Shown: positions 15,730 through 25,452, counted from the stretch's first letter. The stretch is DNA of 36,798 nucleotides from an uncultured Clostridia bacterium (GCA_944388075.1 CALXHI010000034.1:1-36798), one strand, 5' to 3'. Made by a program: numbers and translations. Notes: generated by a model from the sequence alone, not told the origin.

Positions 15730-17157
15730 TCATTCTGTTTCCGCAGCCGTTTCCGACCGGGTGCCCACGGACTGCGCCTGTGCGGAGGTTTCCGCACTTT
15801 CCGCAGCCTTCGTGGTTTCGACAACGGTGGCCGTTGTGGTAGTTGTCGTCGTAGTCGATGCGTGCGACGTGGTCAATACCGAAATCGGAGCGTGTGTTGC
15901 ACTCGTCGTCACATACGATACTGCCGTAGTCGTAACCTGTTCGACCTCGGGAGCCTCGCTGCCCGACTGGTACACAAACTCAAACTTCGGGGACTTCAGC
16001 CCCAGCACATCTCGCAGCGCATTACCCTTCACCGTCACCTGACCGCCAATGACCGCATAGGCGACATAGCCGCCGTCTCCGTAATGAAGCTCGATCCAGT
16101 CATATGGACTGCCGGTAAGAGTAATCTGATAGGTACGCTCCAGACGGTTCTTCAACTGGTCATAGGAGAATACCACGGTATCATTGTAGTGCGGATCGGA
16201 CGATTCGTCGTGCTCGACCGGAACGCTCACCAGATAGGGAAGGTTCATGTAGAAAATGTCTTTGCACGATGCCGTACATCCACCGCTTGATGCGTAAAAC
16301 ATCGTCAATGCAGGTGCGCCGTTGTAGTAAAGCGCCTGTCCCAGTACCGACTCCACAGCGTCGATGATTTTCTGGGAGGGATTGGCTTTTCCTTTGAGTC
16401 CATAGCTTCTGCCGCCATTGTGCAGATAGAAGCTGTAGATGGCAACGGCCTGCGCTTTTAACGCCTCGGGAGCCATACTCGGTCCCATTTCTCGGTTGAT
16501 CACCTGTGCGATCACCGAAACAATGTCTCCGGTACAATTGCCGATGGTGATGACCTTATCAGCACTGACACCTGTCTGCACAAGCGTCGTACCGGGATAG
16601 TACAGGGATAAAATCTGATCATAAGACCAACCATCATACTTTGCGTAGAAGTTTGCGCCATTCTGGCTCATGCCCACGCCATGCCCATATCCCGACGTAT
16701 AGAATACGATCGAGTTCGGACTTGCCTGAATCGTGTGCGGCGCAGTAATCGTCGGCTCGACACAGGTCGTATAGGTGGTTGTTGCGCTTTCGGACTTGGT
16801 ATCTGTTGTCACTGCAGAAGTCGTCGTCAGCGGATCTTGCTCATTCTGCACGGTCTCGTAACGCACCAGCGAAAGACTGTCATCATACTCCGACAAGTCT
16901 GCCTTCCACTGACCGTTTGCATAGAGGGTGTCATTCCCAAAGGAGCGGGAATCGCCGCTGCCCGGCTGCATGGGGCCAATCACAGAGTGTTCCCCCGTGA
17001 CTGCCGCATCCATACCGGTCGTCGCTGCGTACACCGTCTCGACCTGCTTTGAGCTCCGCATCGCATCGAGGCTGCCCGAAATTCCACAAGTCGTGGTGAA
17101 ACATAAGGATACAGCCGTAATCAGCGCAATGCGGTTTCTTCGCATTCGAGCTTGCAT
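15730..17157 (-). CDS. Secreted SpoIID/LytB-type protein with permuted motif order
   Basis: This 475-residue protein has a cationic N-terminus and hydrophobic segment (about residues 9-30, signal peptide or anchor). SpoIID/LytB proteins act on peptidoglycan, SpoIID as a lytic transglycosylase on denuded glycan. Here YGHGVGMSQNGA (157-168) and YDQILSLYYPGT (179-190) come first; VINREMGP (219-226, candidate catalytic Glu 223), PEALKAQAVA (230-239), ASSGGCT (289-295), PYLVSVP (307-313) and LRDVLGLKSPKFEF come after. In the canonical family the GHGVGMSQ block is last, so the domain looks circularly permuted. The final 75 residues are Thr/Ser/Ala-rich (with a run of eight Thr), like a glycosylated linker. 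GGAGAG precedes the ATG. It lies downstream of the sortase gene. It is probably a wall enzyme rather than SpoIID itself. Confidence 0.82.
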   Translation of the reverse strand: MQARMRRNRIALITAVSLCFTTTCGISGSLDAMRSSKQVETVYAATTGMDAAVTGEHSVIGPMQPGSGDSRSFGNDTLYANGQWKADLSEYDDSLSLVRYETVQNEQDPLTTTSAVTTDTKSESATTTYTTCVEPTITAPHTIQASPNSIVFYTSGYGHGVGMSQNGANFYAKYDGWSYDQILSLYYPGTTLVQTGVSADKVITIGNCTGDIVSVIAQVINREMGPSMAPEALKAQAVAIYSFYLHNGGRSYGLKGKANPSQKIIDAVESVLGQALYYNGAPALTMFYASSGGCTASCKDIFYMNLPYLVSVPVEHDESSDPHYNDTVVFSYDQLKNRLERTYQITLTGSPYDWIELHYGDGGYVAYAVIGGQVTVKGNALRDVLGLKSPKFEFVYQSGSEAPEVEQVTTTAVSYVTTSATHAPISVLTTSHASTTTTTTTTATVVETTKAAESAETSAQAQSVGTRSETAAETE

Positions 17158-17415
17158 AGTTTCTCTCCATTATTCAATCTCACCGGCGCATACGTCCGGC
17201 TTTATTTCCCCTAGATTGAAGGGGATTTTGTCCAATCGCTTGTGCCTTCCTCTTTCTCGGCGCAGCGCATTCACTCATGCTGCCGCCGTGCATACCACAG
17301 GATATGGCATGCAGCTTGTTCTGCCTTTCATCTCTCTCAAAAGTAGGGGTCTGCCTGCATTCGCAAACCGTACACCGCAGTCTGCGGCGATTCGGTACGG
17401 CATTCACCCTCGGCG

Positions 17416-18960
17416 TTATTCCCCCGAAGTCGTTTCCAACGGATACGGAACAAAATCCTCCGGGTCATAAGTCTCATTCTTATAATCGTAGTAGGTTTTC
17501 GGCCAGAGAATGTTGTCATTCTTCTGTCCGTTCTCGGTGCCGGCATACGGGTCTTCGCCGTCCCGCACCATTCGTGCCATGATAATGAGCTTACCCTCCG
17601 CAATCGTGCCGTTGCAGGTATACAGCGTCAGAAGCTGATCGCCGTACTGCACATCCACGTCGTTGGTGATAATCGTACGCCGCTTGGCCGCATTGACAAA
17701 CGTATAGAAGTCCGTTTCATCCTCGAAATCGAACACATTCCAGCAGTCAAACGCATACTCCGATGTGGTATCGGAACTGTCAACCAGAAATACCGCAAAT
17801 ATCTTATAGTTGTACTCCTTGTAGAGGGACGAAAGCTTGATAATCGGATGATCGCTGTACCAACCATAATTGCGCATATACTGTTTGAGGCTTCCGAACA
17901 TCGACTCATTTTTCATGTTGTGACCGTAAATCACGAGATTTTCCGAATTCGGTGTGTTCAGTCGATGATCGACGACCTCATCGAAATGGCATCGGTAATC
18001 CATGTAGATACAGCCGGATTTGTTATGCGATTGGTAGAAGTCACGATACAGATAGTAGTCATTGGTATTGATGTTGATATCGCTCGACTTTTTCTGTACC
18101 ACGGGGTAGGAAACCATCGTACCCGGAATCTCGATATAACCCACAGTGTCGGGGTTCACCGGAAGCAAGGTATCGGCGATTTCATTGTAGTCATAGTAGA
18201 CCATCTCATCGCCTGCTGTCGGATCGCCGACAGAGGATGAATCGGAAAATCCACGGTTATTCCGTGCCTCTTCGATGCGGCGCTGCAAATCGTCATACTG
18301 CTGCTTTGCCACATACAAATCGTAGTAATAGTTTGTGATGAGACAGCCGCAGACGCCAATTGTAATGACCGATGTCAGAAACACCGATTTCCGTACGACC
18401 TCCAATGGTCTGTCGCCACGCCATGGAAAGACCCGTTTCAGGGCTGTTTTGATGGCTGGCTCTTTGGGTTTTCGGCGTTTTTTTTCATTCGATTTTGCCG
18501 TTTTTTTGGATGTGGCAGATATCTCGGAGACTTGTTCGGACTGCGATCGTGTTTTATCCGCAGGCTCAGGATTCTGCCGGGATTCTGTGGACGCCACAGA
18601 GGGGGGACTGTCCGTGTCGGGCGTGGAGGGTTGCGCCTCGGCAAGCGTTCGGCTTGCTTCGATTTCAGCTAAAATTGCATCGACACGGTCCGACTGACCT
18701 GAGCCTAGCACAGCCGGCTGACCTGCGGGCTCGATTGCAGCAGACGAATCTGCATCCTCCGTGCGTACCACAGCTGATGCGTCCTCAAGTCCGGCATCCG
18801 ATTCCGTCATGCCCTCCGTTTGCGCCGCTCCACACAAGCTCGCTCGTGTGTGGTCATCGGTCGCTGCCGCCGTCTGGTCGGGGGTCAAAGCCTCTCGCTC
18901 TGCCGCCGTTTCATCCGGTCGGTTTGGATTGTTTGGGGTTGTTTGCAAATGGTCTTGCAT
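17416..18960 (-). CDS. Class B sortase with long disordered N-terminal extension
   Basis: The product of about 514 residues starts with some 180 Ser/Thr/Glu/Ala-rich residues, then a basic stretch (KKRRKPKEP) and one membrane helix (VFLTSVITIGVCGCLITNYY), so the extension should be cytoplasmic and the enzyme outside. The sortase domain shows NPDTVGYIEIPGTMVSYPVV, SENLVIYGHNMKNESMFGSL (catalytic His), LLTLYTC (nucleophile Cys, about 449) and KLIIMARMVR (Arg, about 463): the class B triad. It should attach surface proteins to peptidoglycan or build pili; its sorting-signal substrate is not in the window. The ATG at 18960 follows GGAGG by 8 bp; the frame itself extends to 18978. The SpoIID-type gene lies 258 bp downstream, with only short hairpins and no gene between. 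Confidence 0.9.
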   Translation of the reverse strand: MQDHLQTTPNNPNRPDETAAEREALTPDQTAAATDDHTRASLCGAAQTEGMTESDAGLEDASAVVRTEDADSSAAIEPAGQPAVLGSGQSDRVDAILAEIEASRTLAEAQPSTPDTDSPPSVASTESRQNPEPADKTRSQSEQVSEISATSKKTAKSNEKKRRKPKEPAIKTALKRVFPWRGDRPLEVVRKSVFLTSVITIGVCGCLITNYYYDLYVAKQQYDDLQRRIEEARNNRGFSDSSSVGDPTAGDEMVYYDYNEIADTLLPVNPDTVGYIEIPGTMVSYPVVQKKSSDININTNDYYLYRDFYQSHNKSGCIYMDYRCHFDEVVDHRLNTPNSENLVIYGHNMKNESMFGSLKQYMRNYGWYSDHPIIKLSSLYKEYNYKIFAVFLVDSSDTTSEYAFDCWNVFDFEDETDFYTFVNAAKRRTIITNDVDVQYGDQLLTLYTCNGTIAEGKLIIMARMVRDGEDPYAGTENGQKNDNILWPKTYYDYKNETYDPEDFVPYPLETTSGE

Positions 18961-19067
18961 CCTGAACGCCTCCATCATTCGCAGTTCCTTCGAGCGTGTA
19001 CCGCCCTTCTTGTGTTACGGAAGGGCTTCACATGTCTTGCCTGCACAGGAATTCGCTCCATCGTCCG

Positions 19068-19622
19068 TCAAAACGATGTGAGCAGAAGTTGCTTCGTAAT
19101 CTGAAACACACATGCTGCCGTCATGAGACGGATACCGGCACGGTCCAGCCCCGAAAATTCCCAAAGCTTCAGCCGTGTGGTCGCCACCGCTCCTCGATAC
19201 GAAATGCCCGCATAGACGGTTCCTACGGGATCTTCCGCAGTTCCGCCTCCCGGTCCGGCAAAGCCCGTTACCGCAAGACAGATGTCTGCGCCGCTCAGTC
19301 GGTACAGCCCTGCCGCCATGGCATATGCCGTCTCTCGACTGACCGCTCCGTGCGTTTCCAAAACCGCTGTCGGGACCAAAAGCAAGTCATGCTTCATTCG
19401 ATCAGAGTAGGTGCATACTCCTGTCTCAAAAACTTGAGATGCGCCCGGTACTGATGTGATGCGCTCCGAGAGTAGTCCGCCCGTCAGGCTTTCAGCCGTC
19501 GCTATCGTGCGCCCACTCTCTTGCAGTAATTGTACAACATCTGTAACCGTCTTGTCAAGATTCTTCCCATCAACTTTGTAATCTTGGCCATATTCTTTCA
19601 TCACCATCTGTTCAATTTGCAT
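19068..19622 (-). CDS. pncC: Nicotinamide-nucleotide amidohydrolase (CinA C-terminal type)
   Basis: PncC deamidates NMN to NaMN in pyridine nucleotide salvage. The 184-residue protein carries TIATAESLTGGLLSERIT with the catalytic Ser of the AES-TGG motif, SVPGASQVFETGVCTYSD, GAVSRETAYAMA and AVTGFAGPGGGTAEDPVG, all standard. It lacks the N-terminal MoCF-like domain of full CinA, so it is the stand-alone form, with about 25 extra N-terminal residues. The ATG at 19622 has only a weak ribosome site (GCGGGTG), so a slightly later start (19604 or 19598) is possible. Repeat C lies directly upstream. Confidence 0.92.
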   Translation of the reverse strand: MQIEQMVMKEYGQDYKVDGKNLDKTVTDVVQLLQESGRTIATAESLTGGLLSERITSVPGASQVFETGVCTYSDRMKHDLLLVPTAVLETHGAVSRETAYAMAAGLYRLSGADICLAVTGFAGPGGGTAEDPVGTVYAGISYRGAVATTRLKLWEFSGLDRAGIRLMTAACVFQITKQLLLTSF

Positions 19623-19635
19623 ATTTTCACCCGCT

Positions 19636-19853
19636 CATTTGTACTTTGGAACCCTCGACGCTAAGATTCGCTTCGTTTTTGCAATGACATCGGCGTTGCT
19701 CATGCCCGCCAAAGGGCTCTGCCCTTTGGAAACCCGCTCAAGGGACATTGTCCCTTGAGAATCCCATTTTGGAAACTCTTTTTCCGGTCCCAATGGCATG
19801 TTGGCTGCGCCAACACAATGGTATGAAATGCCCCACATTGAATTGGGACAACA
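19636..19853 (+). repeat. Hairpin-array dispersed repeat, copy C (divergent)
   Basis: The copy runs from GTACTTTGGAACCCTCGACGC to the thiI stop. Its hairpins have changed sequence but kept pairing: CCAAAGGGC/GCCCTTTGG replaces CCGGAGGGC/GCCCTCCGG, and TGTTGGC/GCCAACA replaces TGTTGAC/GTCAACA. CTCAAGGGACA/TGTCCCTTGAG is kept. The first hairpin has decayed. The linker reads CCATTTTGGAAACTCTTTTT. It lies between thiI (3' end) and pncC (5' end). Confidence 0.9.
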
Positions 19854-21050
19854 TCACTGCGAATGATATGCGAAAATCTTCTTGGTTGTCCCGGCGACCG
19901 CCTCGGCGATCATGGCGTCGAAACCGACACCCTGCTCCGCTGCTACAACATCATCGAGCTTCGGACGGAGCTTGGGGTGTCTGGGGGTAAAAACCGTGCA
20001 GCAATCCTCATACGGCAGAATGGACGTTTCAAATGTATCAATTTTTCTGGAAATCTCCACAATCTCAGTCTTGTCCATGCCGATCAGCGGTCGCAGTACC
20101 GGCAAAGCAGTTGCTGCATCGGTACAGGCAAGCGCCTGCATGGTCTGACTGGCAACCTGTCCGAGACTCTCGCCGGTAATCAGCGCATCGCAATCATTCT
20201 GCCGTGCGATCTGCTCGGCAATCCGCATCATCAGGCGGCGCATCAGAATCGTAAAATATTCCTCCGGGCACTGTCGCTGCAGGACCTCCTGAATCTCCGT
20301 GAACGGCACGCAGAAAAATGCCATGCTGCCACACCACGGCAACAGCTTTTCACAGAGCTGCTCGACTTTCATCTGCGCACGCTCGGAGGTATACGGCGGA
20401 CTGGCAAAGTGAATCGCCGTCACCCGAACGCCCCGTTTCGCCATCATCCATGCAGCCACCGGACTGTCGATACCGCCCGACAGCAGCAGCAAGCCGTTCC
20501 CTGCCGTACCGACCGGTAAGCCGCCTGCGCCCTTCTCCTTTGCGGCATGTACATACGCATGGGTATCCCGTACTTCCACCGTCACGATGATATCGGGATT
20601 GTTAACATCTACACGCAAATGCGAATATTCCTGCAACAGAATACCGCCCAGCTCCCGACAGATTTCCGGCGATTTCATCGGAAAGCCCTTGTCCGAACGT
20701 TTTGCCTCAACCTTGAATGTTTGCGCAGAACCGAGTGCGTCGGCAAGATACGGCACAGCTTTTGCGGTAATGTCGGCAAAATCCTTTTCGCACTCCACCG
20801 CACGGCACAGAGCCGCAATGCCGAATACATACCGCAATTCTTTCATTGCCGCTTCGAGCATCTCGCTGCAAGCGGCATCCGATTCCGCTTGCGGCATGAC
20901 ATAGACGGTCGACTGTGCCTTTGTATATGCAAATGCACCCACCTGCTTCAGCCGCCGACGAACGTTCCGCAGCATGACATCCTCAAAGGTACTGCGGTTC
21001 AGACCTTTCAGTGCCATTTCGCCATATTTTAATAGTATAATCTCTCGCAT
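19854..21050 (-). CDS. thiI: tRNA 4-thiouridine synthase ThiI
   Basis: ThiI adenylates and thiolates U8 of tRNA and can pass sulfur to thiamine synthesis. The 398-residue protein begins MREIILLKYGEMALKGLNR (ferredoxin-like domain), has a THUMP domain to about residue 165 (YSHLRVDVNNPDIIVTVEVR), then the PP-loop LLLLSGGIDSPVAAWMM (SGGIDS at 191-196) and later TGESLGQVASQT and LPYEDCCTVF. There is no C-terminal rhodanese domain, as usual in Firmicutes, so a separate cysteine desulfurase must supply sulfur; none is in view. CGGAGAG precedes the ATG. It is the last gene after rpoD in the replication/transcription cluster. Confidence 0.95.
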   Translation of the reverse strand: MREIILLKYGEMALKGLNRSTFEDVMLRNVRRRLKQVGAFAYTKAQSTVYVMPQAESDAACSEMLEAAMKELRYVFGIAALCRAVECEKDFADITAKAVPYLADALGSAQTFKVEAKRSDKGFPMKSPEICRELGGILLQEYSHLRVDVNNPDIIVTVEVRDTHAYVHAAKEKGAGGLPVGTAGNGLLLLSGGIDSPVAAWMMAKRGVRVTAIHFASPPYTSERAQMKVEQLCEKLLPWCGSMAFFCVPFTEIQEVLQRQCPEEYFTILMRRLMMRIAEQIARQNDCDALITGESLGQVASQTMQALACTDAATALPVLRPLIGMDKTEIVEISRKIDTFETSILPYEDCCTVFTPRHPKLRPKLDDVVAAEQGVGFDAMIAEAVAGTTKKIFAYHSQ

Positions 21051-21079
21051 ATGATTTTCTCTCCGATTTTATAATGTTT

Positions 21080-21115
21080 GGAAAATCCTCTGCTGCGGCA
21101 TGGCAAAGGATTTCC
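21080..21115 (-). terminator. Hairpin between rpoD and thiI
   Basis: GGAAATCCTTTGC (21115 to 21103) pairs imperfectly with GCAGAGGATTTTCC (21093 to 21080), with one bulge and a G-U pair. There is no T-run on the minus strand, so it may be a weak terminator or a processing structure. Confidence 0.4.
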
Positions 21116-21168
21116 AATTCCCGACACGCCGCCCACATTCGATTCCCTCTATCGGACAGCACATCGGC

Positions 21169-22299
21169 TTATTCCATATAGTCCTTCACCTGCTTTCTGC
21201 GGCTGGGCATCCGCAGCTTCCGCAGGGCTTTCGCTTCGATTTGGCGCACCCGTTCCCTCGTCACATCAAATGCCAAACCCACTTCCTCGAGCGTATGATT
21301 TCTGCCGTCAATCAGACCGTACCGCATCCGCAGGACACCGGCTTCTCTCGGTGTCAGCGTATTGAGCAGTGCATCAATCTGCTCCTTCAGCATGGCATCG
21401 GATGCCGCTTCGGTCGGCGATTTCGCCTGCGTATCGGGGATGAAGTCGCCCAGATGGCTGTCCTCCTCCTCGCCCACCGGCGTTTCCAGCGATACCGGAT
21501 CCTGTGCAATGCGCTGAATCTCTAGCACCTTGCTAATGGGCTGTCCGAGCCGCTCAGCAAGCTCCTCGGTAGTAGGCTCTCTGCCGTTTTCATGAATCAT
21601 CTGACTGGTCAGCTTCTTCACACGGGTGATCGTTTCCACCATATGCACCGGAATGCGAATGGTGCGGGACTGGTCGGCAATCGCCCTTGAAATCGACTGG
21701 CGAATCCACCATGTCGCATAGGTCGAGAAGCGGAAGCCCTTCGTATAATCGAACTTGTCAACCGCTTTCAGCAGACCCATATTGCCCTCCTGAATCAGGT
21801 CAAGGAAGGGCATCCCTCTGCCAGCATATCGTTTGGCAATCGATACCACCAGACGCAGATTCGCTTCGACCAAACGCTGCTTCGTGGCAACATCGTCCGG
21901 ATTCTCCTTCAGCTTTTGCCCCAGCACCGTTTCTTCGTCATTCGTCAGCAGCGGAATTCTGCCGATATCCCGCAGATATGCCTTGACCGGATCGTTCAGC
22001 GAGCTTTGCCCTTCCTCGATGGCTGTTGTTTCCTCCGTCATACCCATATCATCGCCAAAGCTCGCACGATCGTCCTCCTCGATGGATTCGAGCGCATCGA
22101 TCATCGCATACGGGTCATCGGTTTCATCTACAATCAGCAGCTCCATATCGCAATGCGAATAGAATGAGGCGATTTCTTCCTCCGTCAGCTGTAGCCGCTC
22201 AAATGCCGCATGCAGCTCGACTGCCGTGATACTGCCGCGCTGTTTGACCTGCCGGATCAAATCCTGTACCGCACCGCTCACGTTTTCCATTTGTTTCAT
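21169..22299 (-). CDS. rpoD: Primary RNA polymerase sigma factor RpoD/SigA
   Basis: This is the housekeeping sigma factor that directs RNA polymerase to TTGACA/TATAAT promoters such as those seen here. The 376-residue protein has region 1.2 ([19 protein letters not shown]), region 2 ([60 protein letters not shown]), region 3 ([20 protein letters not shown]) and region 4 ending [20 protein letters not shown], then EAKALRKLR. Length and motifs fit SigA of Clostridia. AGGAAGGG precedes its ATG. It is the downstream member of two tandem sigma genes after dnaG, the expected place for rpoD. Confidence 0.94.
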   Translation of the reverse strand: MKQMENVSGAVQDLIRQVKQRGSITAVELHAAFERLQLTEEEIASFYSHCDMELLIVDETDDPYAMIDALESIEEDDRASFGDDMGMTEETTAIEEGQSSLNDPVKAYLRDIGRIPLLTNDEETVLGQKLKENPDDVATKQRLVEANLRLVVSIAKRYAGRGMPFLDLIQEGNMGLLKAVDKFDYTKGFRFSTYATWWIRQSISRAIADQSRTIRIPVHMVETITRVKKLTSQMIHENGREPTTEELAERLGQPISKVLEIQRIAQDPVSLETPVGEEEDSHLGDFIPDTQAKSPTEAASDAMLKEQIDALLNTLTPREAGVLRMRYGLIDGRNHTLEEVGLAFDVTRERVRQIEAKALRKLRMPSRRKQVKDYME

Positions 22300-22394
22300 G
22301 CCGGAAACCCTTCCTTTCTTTTTTCAATTGGGATCGTCTTTTTCTGTTTTCTTCTATATCGGTTGACAGATACCGCCATTCGATCCCTCTCATA

Positions 22395-23483
22395 TCATAC
22401 GCCATATTTCGGATGCTCGTCCTTCAGCAGATTTTTCAGCTTCCGATATGCCTTCTGCTCGATCTGCCTTGCACGCTCTCTTGTCACACGCATCAGCTTA
22501 CCGGTTTCCTCCAGCGTCCGCTCTTTGCCGTCGTCCAGACCGTAGCGCAAACGCAGCACCTCCGCTTCCCGCTCATCGAGCAGCTTCAGCACCTCCTGAA
22601 TATGCCGCTGCTGCATGGTTTTCATAACCGCTTCGTCCGTACCGGTATCGAGATTCGGGATGAAATCACCGATCGTGCTGTTCTCCTCGTCACCAACAGG
22701 CGTTTCCAGCGATACCGTATCCTGCGACAGCTGCATCAGCTCCCACACCTTCGATATCTTCCAGTGCAGCCGCTCTGCCAGTTCCTCCTCACTCGGCACA
22801 TAGCCCTCGTCCTTGAGGATTTGGTTGCTGAGCTTCCGCATACGGTTGATCTGGTCGCTGACATGTGCCGGCAGACGCACCATGCGGGAATGATCGGTCA
22901 GCGCACGGGTGATCGCCTGCCGAATCCACCATGTCGCATGGGTCGAGAACTTATAGCCTCTCGTATGGTCGAACTTATGCACCGCACGCACCAGACCGGA
23001 ATTGCCCTCCTGTATGAGGTCGCTGAAATCCAGTCCTCTGCCGACATACTTCTTTGCGATGGATACCACAAGCCGCAGATTGGCTTCCACCATGCGGTCA
23101 GCGGCTTGCGCATCGCCCTGTGCAATGCGTTCCCCCAATTCCAGCTCCTCTTCGGCGGTCAGCCTCGGTACCTTGCCGATCTCCTTGAGGTAGATGTTCA
23201 GCGAATCCATGTCCGAATTGATTTCGCCTTCGATCGTCATCGGGGTCTCGCTGCTGTCCGCAGTCTCCTCCTCGAACGGATCGTCCTCTTCCCCAAAGGA
23301 CAGCTCAATGCCCTGCTGTTCGCACTGCTCATAAATCCACTCGCACTGCTCCTGCTTCAGCTCCAGCTGCTTACAGATTTCATTGACATATTCCATTCGC
23401 AGATGGTTTTCGCACTGCTTGGCAAGCTCGATGATCTTCTGCAATGCCTGCTGTATGTTTGCATTCAATGCTTTTGTTTCCAC
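22395..23483 (-). CDS. Second primary-type (group 1/2) sigma factor
   Basis: This 362-residue sigma-70 protein resembles the neighbouring Rpo[21 protein letters not shown] (region 1.2), [60 protein letters not shown] and [20 protein letters not shown]. The -10 and -35 reading helices differ at several positions ([12 protein letters not shown] against [22 protein letters not shown] against [10 protein letters not shown]), so promoter preference may overlap but differ. The long open frame reaches 23570, but a GTG at 23483 follows GGGGAG and yields a normal N-terminus, so I choose that. It sits between dnaG and rpoD and probably arose by tandem duplication. Confidence 0.88.
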   Translation of the reverse strand: METKALNANIQQALQKIIELAKQCENHLRMEYVNEICKQLELKQEQCEWIYEQCEQQGIELSFGEEDDPFEEETADSSETPMTIEGEINSDMDSLNIYLKEIGKVPRLTAEEELELGERIAQGDAQAADRMVEANLRLVVSIAKKYVGRGLDFSDLIQEGNSGLVRAVHKFDHTRGYKFSTHATWWIRQAITRALTDHSRMVRLPAHVSDQINRMRKLSNQILKDEGYVPSEEELAERLHWKISKVWELMQLSQDTVSLETPVGDEENSTIGDFIPNLDTGTDEAVMKTMQQRHIQEVLKLLDEREAEVLRLRYGLDDGKERTLEETGKLMRVTRERARQIEQKAYRKLKNLLKDEHPKYGV

Positions 23484-23499
23484 AATCCGCTCCCCTTTC

Positions 23500-23640
23500 T
23501 GTGTGGGGCATAGCCGAAGGGCAATTCCCTCGGTTTGTTCCTGCCGAAGGCACTTCGCCTTCGGGCGCATTTGCGCAGTTTACTCCATATGCTTTCGTAT
23601 ATCATATCCCTCGGCATTTGTCTGCCTGCGAGGGATTATT
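23500..23640 (-). promoter_or_regulatory. Hairpin-rich leader upstream of the second sigma gene
   Basis: Three inverted repeats lie in the 223-bp gap after dnaG: ATCCCTCG/CGAGGGAT (23606-23613 with 23629-23636), GCCGAAGGC/GCCTTCGGG (around 23543-23566) and CCGAAGGG/CCCTCGG (around 23514-23533). A T-run follows the first one only on the plus strand. No clear minus-strand promoter was found. It may be a leader or a processing region. Confidence 0.45.
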
Positions 23641-23706
23641 TTTTGAATCTCCGATCTGCTCGTCCATCTCCGTCCCAAACCGCATGGATGTGCTTCGGCG
23701 ATCGCC

Positions 23707-25452
23707 TTACCGGTCGGACAGGTTCGCAAACAGCGCACGAAACGCATCATCGTCCAAATCGCCCGCATCCTTCGATGCAGGCTCGTATGCCAGAAGAATC
23801 TCAATGCAGTCCTGCGCCACCTGTACAGACAAATAGATCTCCTTATGCCGTTCGATCATGCCGGTGATATACCCGATTTCATCGGTCGTGAACGCCTCCG
23901 AGAAAACCGAAAGCGAGAACTGCACCCCCGGCTGCATCCGCTGCAAATATTCCGCATAGATGCGCTGATGCAGCTCCGTCACGAACTGTTCGGGTGCAAT
24001 CTGTGCCGTCACACGTTCCAGCTCATCGGGATAGCGAAACAAAAAGCACAGCAATTGTTCCTCCGCCTTCGCCTCTCTCGAATGCTCTGCCGCTGTCGGA
24101 TTGAGCGGATCCCGATACATCTGCTGCGTATGGACTTTTCGTTTCTCCTGACGTTTCTCCTGACGTTGCTTTGTTGCCAGCCGTTCGGCAATGCCGCTCT
24201 CGATGCTCTCCATCCGCATCTCATATTCCTGCGCAACCGAACGGGCATAGTGTTCTCTCGCCCTCGGGTTTTCGATTTGCGCCAGAATATCGATCGAACG
24301 CTCCAATGCGATCAGACGGGCATTTTCGTCCTCGATGGGAATGCCCGCCTTGCAGCGGTCGAGCAGGAAGCGCGTGGCATCGACTGCATGCTCGAGCAGC
24401 TTGCGAAAATGCGGTGCACCGAATTTCCGAATGTATTCATCCGGATCTTTCGCATCGGGAATTTGCAGCACTTTCGTTGCAACGCTGACCTCTCGCAGCA
24501 GATTGATCGCCGTCATGGTCGCACGCTGTCCGGCACCATCGCTGTCATAGGACAGTACCAGCTCATCGGCATTTTGGCGTATCATCCGGCATTGTGCCTG
24601 CGTCAACGCCGTACCGAGCGATGCAATCGCCGTATCAAACCCTGCCTGATGCAGCGCAATGACATCCATATACCCTTCGCAAAGGATCATGCGTTTGCTC
24701 TGCGATTTTTTGGCCAATTGCAGTGCAAAAAGCGTTTCGCCTTTTTTGAACACCGGCGTATCGGATGTATTGAGGTATTTGGGCTTATGGTCAGGTTCGA
24801 GGGTACGCCCGCCGAACGCTACCACACTGCCACGGGTATCAATAATCGGGAACATCACACGGTTTCGGAAGCGATCCCTTATCCGACCTTTCTCATCTCG
24901 CTTGGCAAGGTCGACCGCAACGAGCTCCTCATCTCGAAAGCCCTTTGCCCGCATGGCTTGCAGCAAGCCGTCTCGGCGGTCGGGCGCATAGCCCAAGCCA
25001 AATCGCTTGACGATATCGGGCGTAATGCCACGGGAGATGAAATATTGCAGTCCGGCGTTTTGCTCCATACAGAGTGTTTCAAAATAATAGCGTGCCGCAG
25101 CACGATTCAGTTCAAGCAGCCTTGCCTTTTGGCGATATTTGACCTCATCATCCCGGCTCATCGGAATGGTCAAGCCGGCACGTTCCGCCAAAATACGTAC
25201 CGCTTCGACATAACCAACATTTTCGATTTCCCGAATGAAGGTGATGACATCGCCGCCCTTATGGCAGCCAAAGCAGTAGAAATGGGGATCTTGCCCATCG
25301 GTATAGATTTTGCAGGAGGGGCTTTTTTCGGTATGGAATGGGCAAAGACATTCCATCAGCGAACCGGATCGTTTGACCTGCACATAGCTGCCCATGACCT
25401 GTTCAATCGGGTTTGCAGCCTTCAACTGTTCAATGAAATCCATCGGAATCAT
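23707..25452 (-). CDS. dnaG: DNA primase
   Basis: DnaG lays RNA primers at the replication fork with the DnaB helicase. The 581-residue protein has the N-terminal zinc site (ECLCPFHTEKSPSCKI ... FYCFGCHKGGDV), the catalytic core with RDRFRNRVMFPIIDTRGSVV, the TOPRIM fold (MILCEGYMDVIALHQAGFDT, VLSYDSDGAGQRA) and a C-terminal helicase-binding region. A charged KQRQEKRQEKRK stretch marks the linker and is encoded by a 12-bp tandem duplication near 24145. AGGAGG precedes the ATG. It lies between dgt and two sigma genes, the macromolecular synthesis cluster known in Clostridia. Confidence 0.96.
   Translation of the reverse strand: MIPMDFIEQLKAANPIEQVMGSYVQVKRSGSLMECLCPFHTEKSPSCKIYTDGQDPHFYCFGCHKGGDVITFIREIENVGYVEAVRILAERAGLTIPMSRDDEVKYRQKARLLELNRAAARYYFETLCMEQNAGLQYFISRGITPDIVKRFGLGYAPDRRDGLLQAMRAKGFRDEELVAVDLAKRDEKGRIRDRFRNRVMFPIIDTRGSVVAFGGRTLEPDHKPKYLNTSDTPVFKKGETLFALQLAKKSQSKRMILCEGYMDVIALHQAGFDTAIASLGTALTQAQCRMIRQNADELVLSYDSDGAGQRATMTAINLLREVSVATKVLQIPDAKDPDEYIRKFGAPHFRKLLEHAVDATRFLLDRCKAGIPIEDENARLIALERSIDILAQIENPRAREHYARSVAQEYEMRMESIESGIAERLATKQRQEKRQEKRKVHTQQMYRDPLNPTAAEHSREAKAEEQLLCFLFRYPDELERVTAQIAPEQFVTELHQRIYAEYLQRMQPGVQFSLSVFSEAFTTDEIGYITGMIERHKEIYLSVQVAQDCIEILLAYEPASKDAGDLDDDAFRALFANLSDR

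Noticed and set aside
17158..17415. Possible riboswitch between the sortase and SpoIID-type genes
   Set aside because: Several short inverted repeats occur, but I could not match conserved sequence of c-di-AMP, c-di-GMP or other classes that I know.
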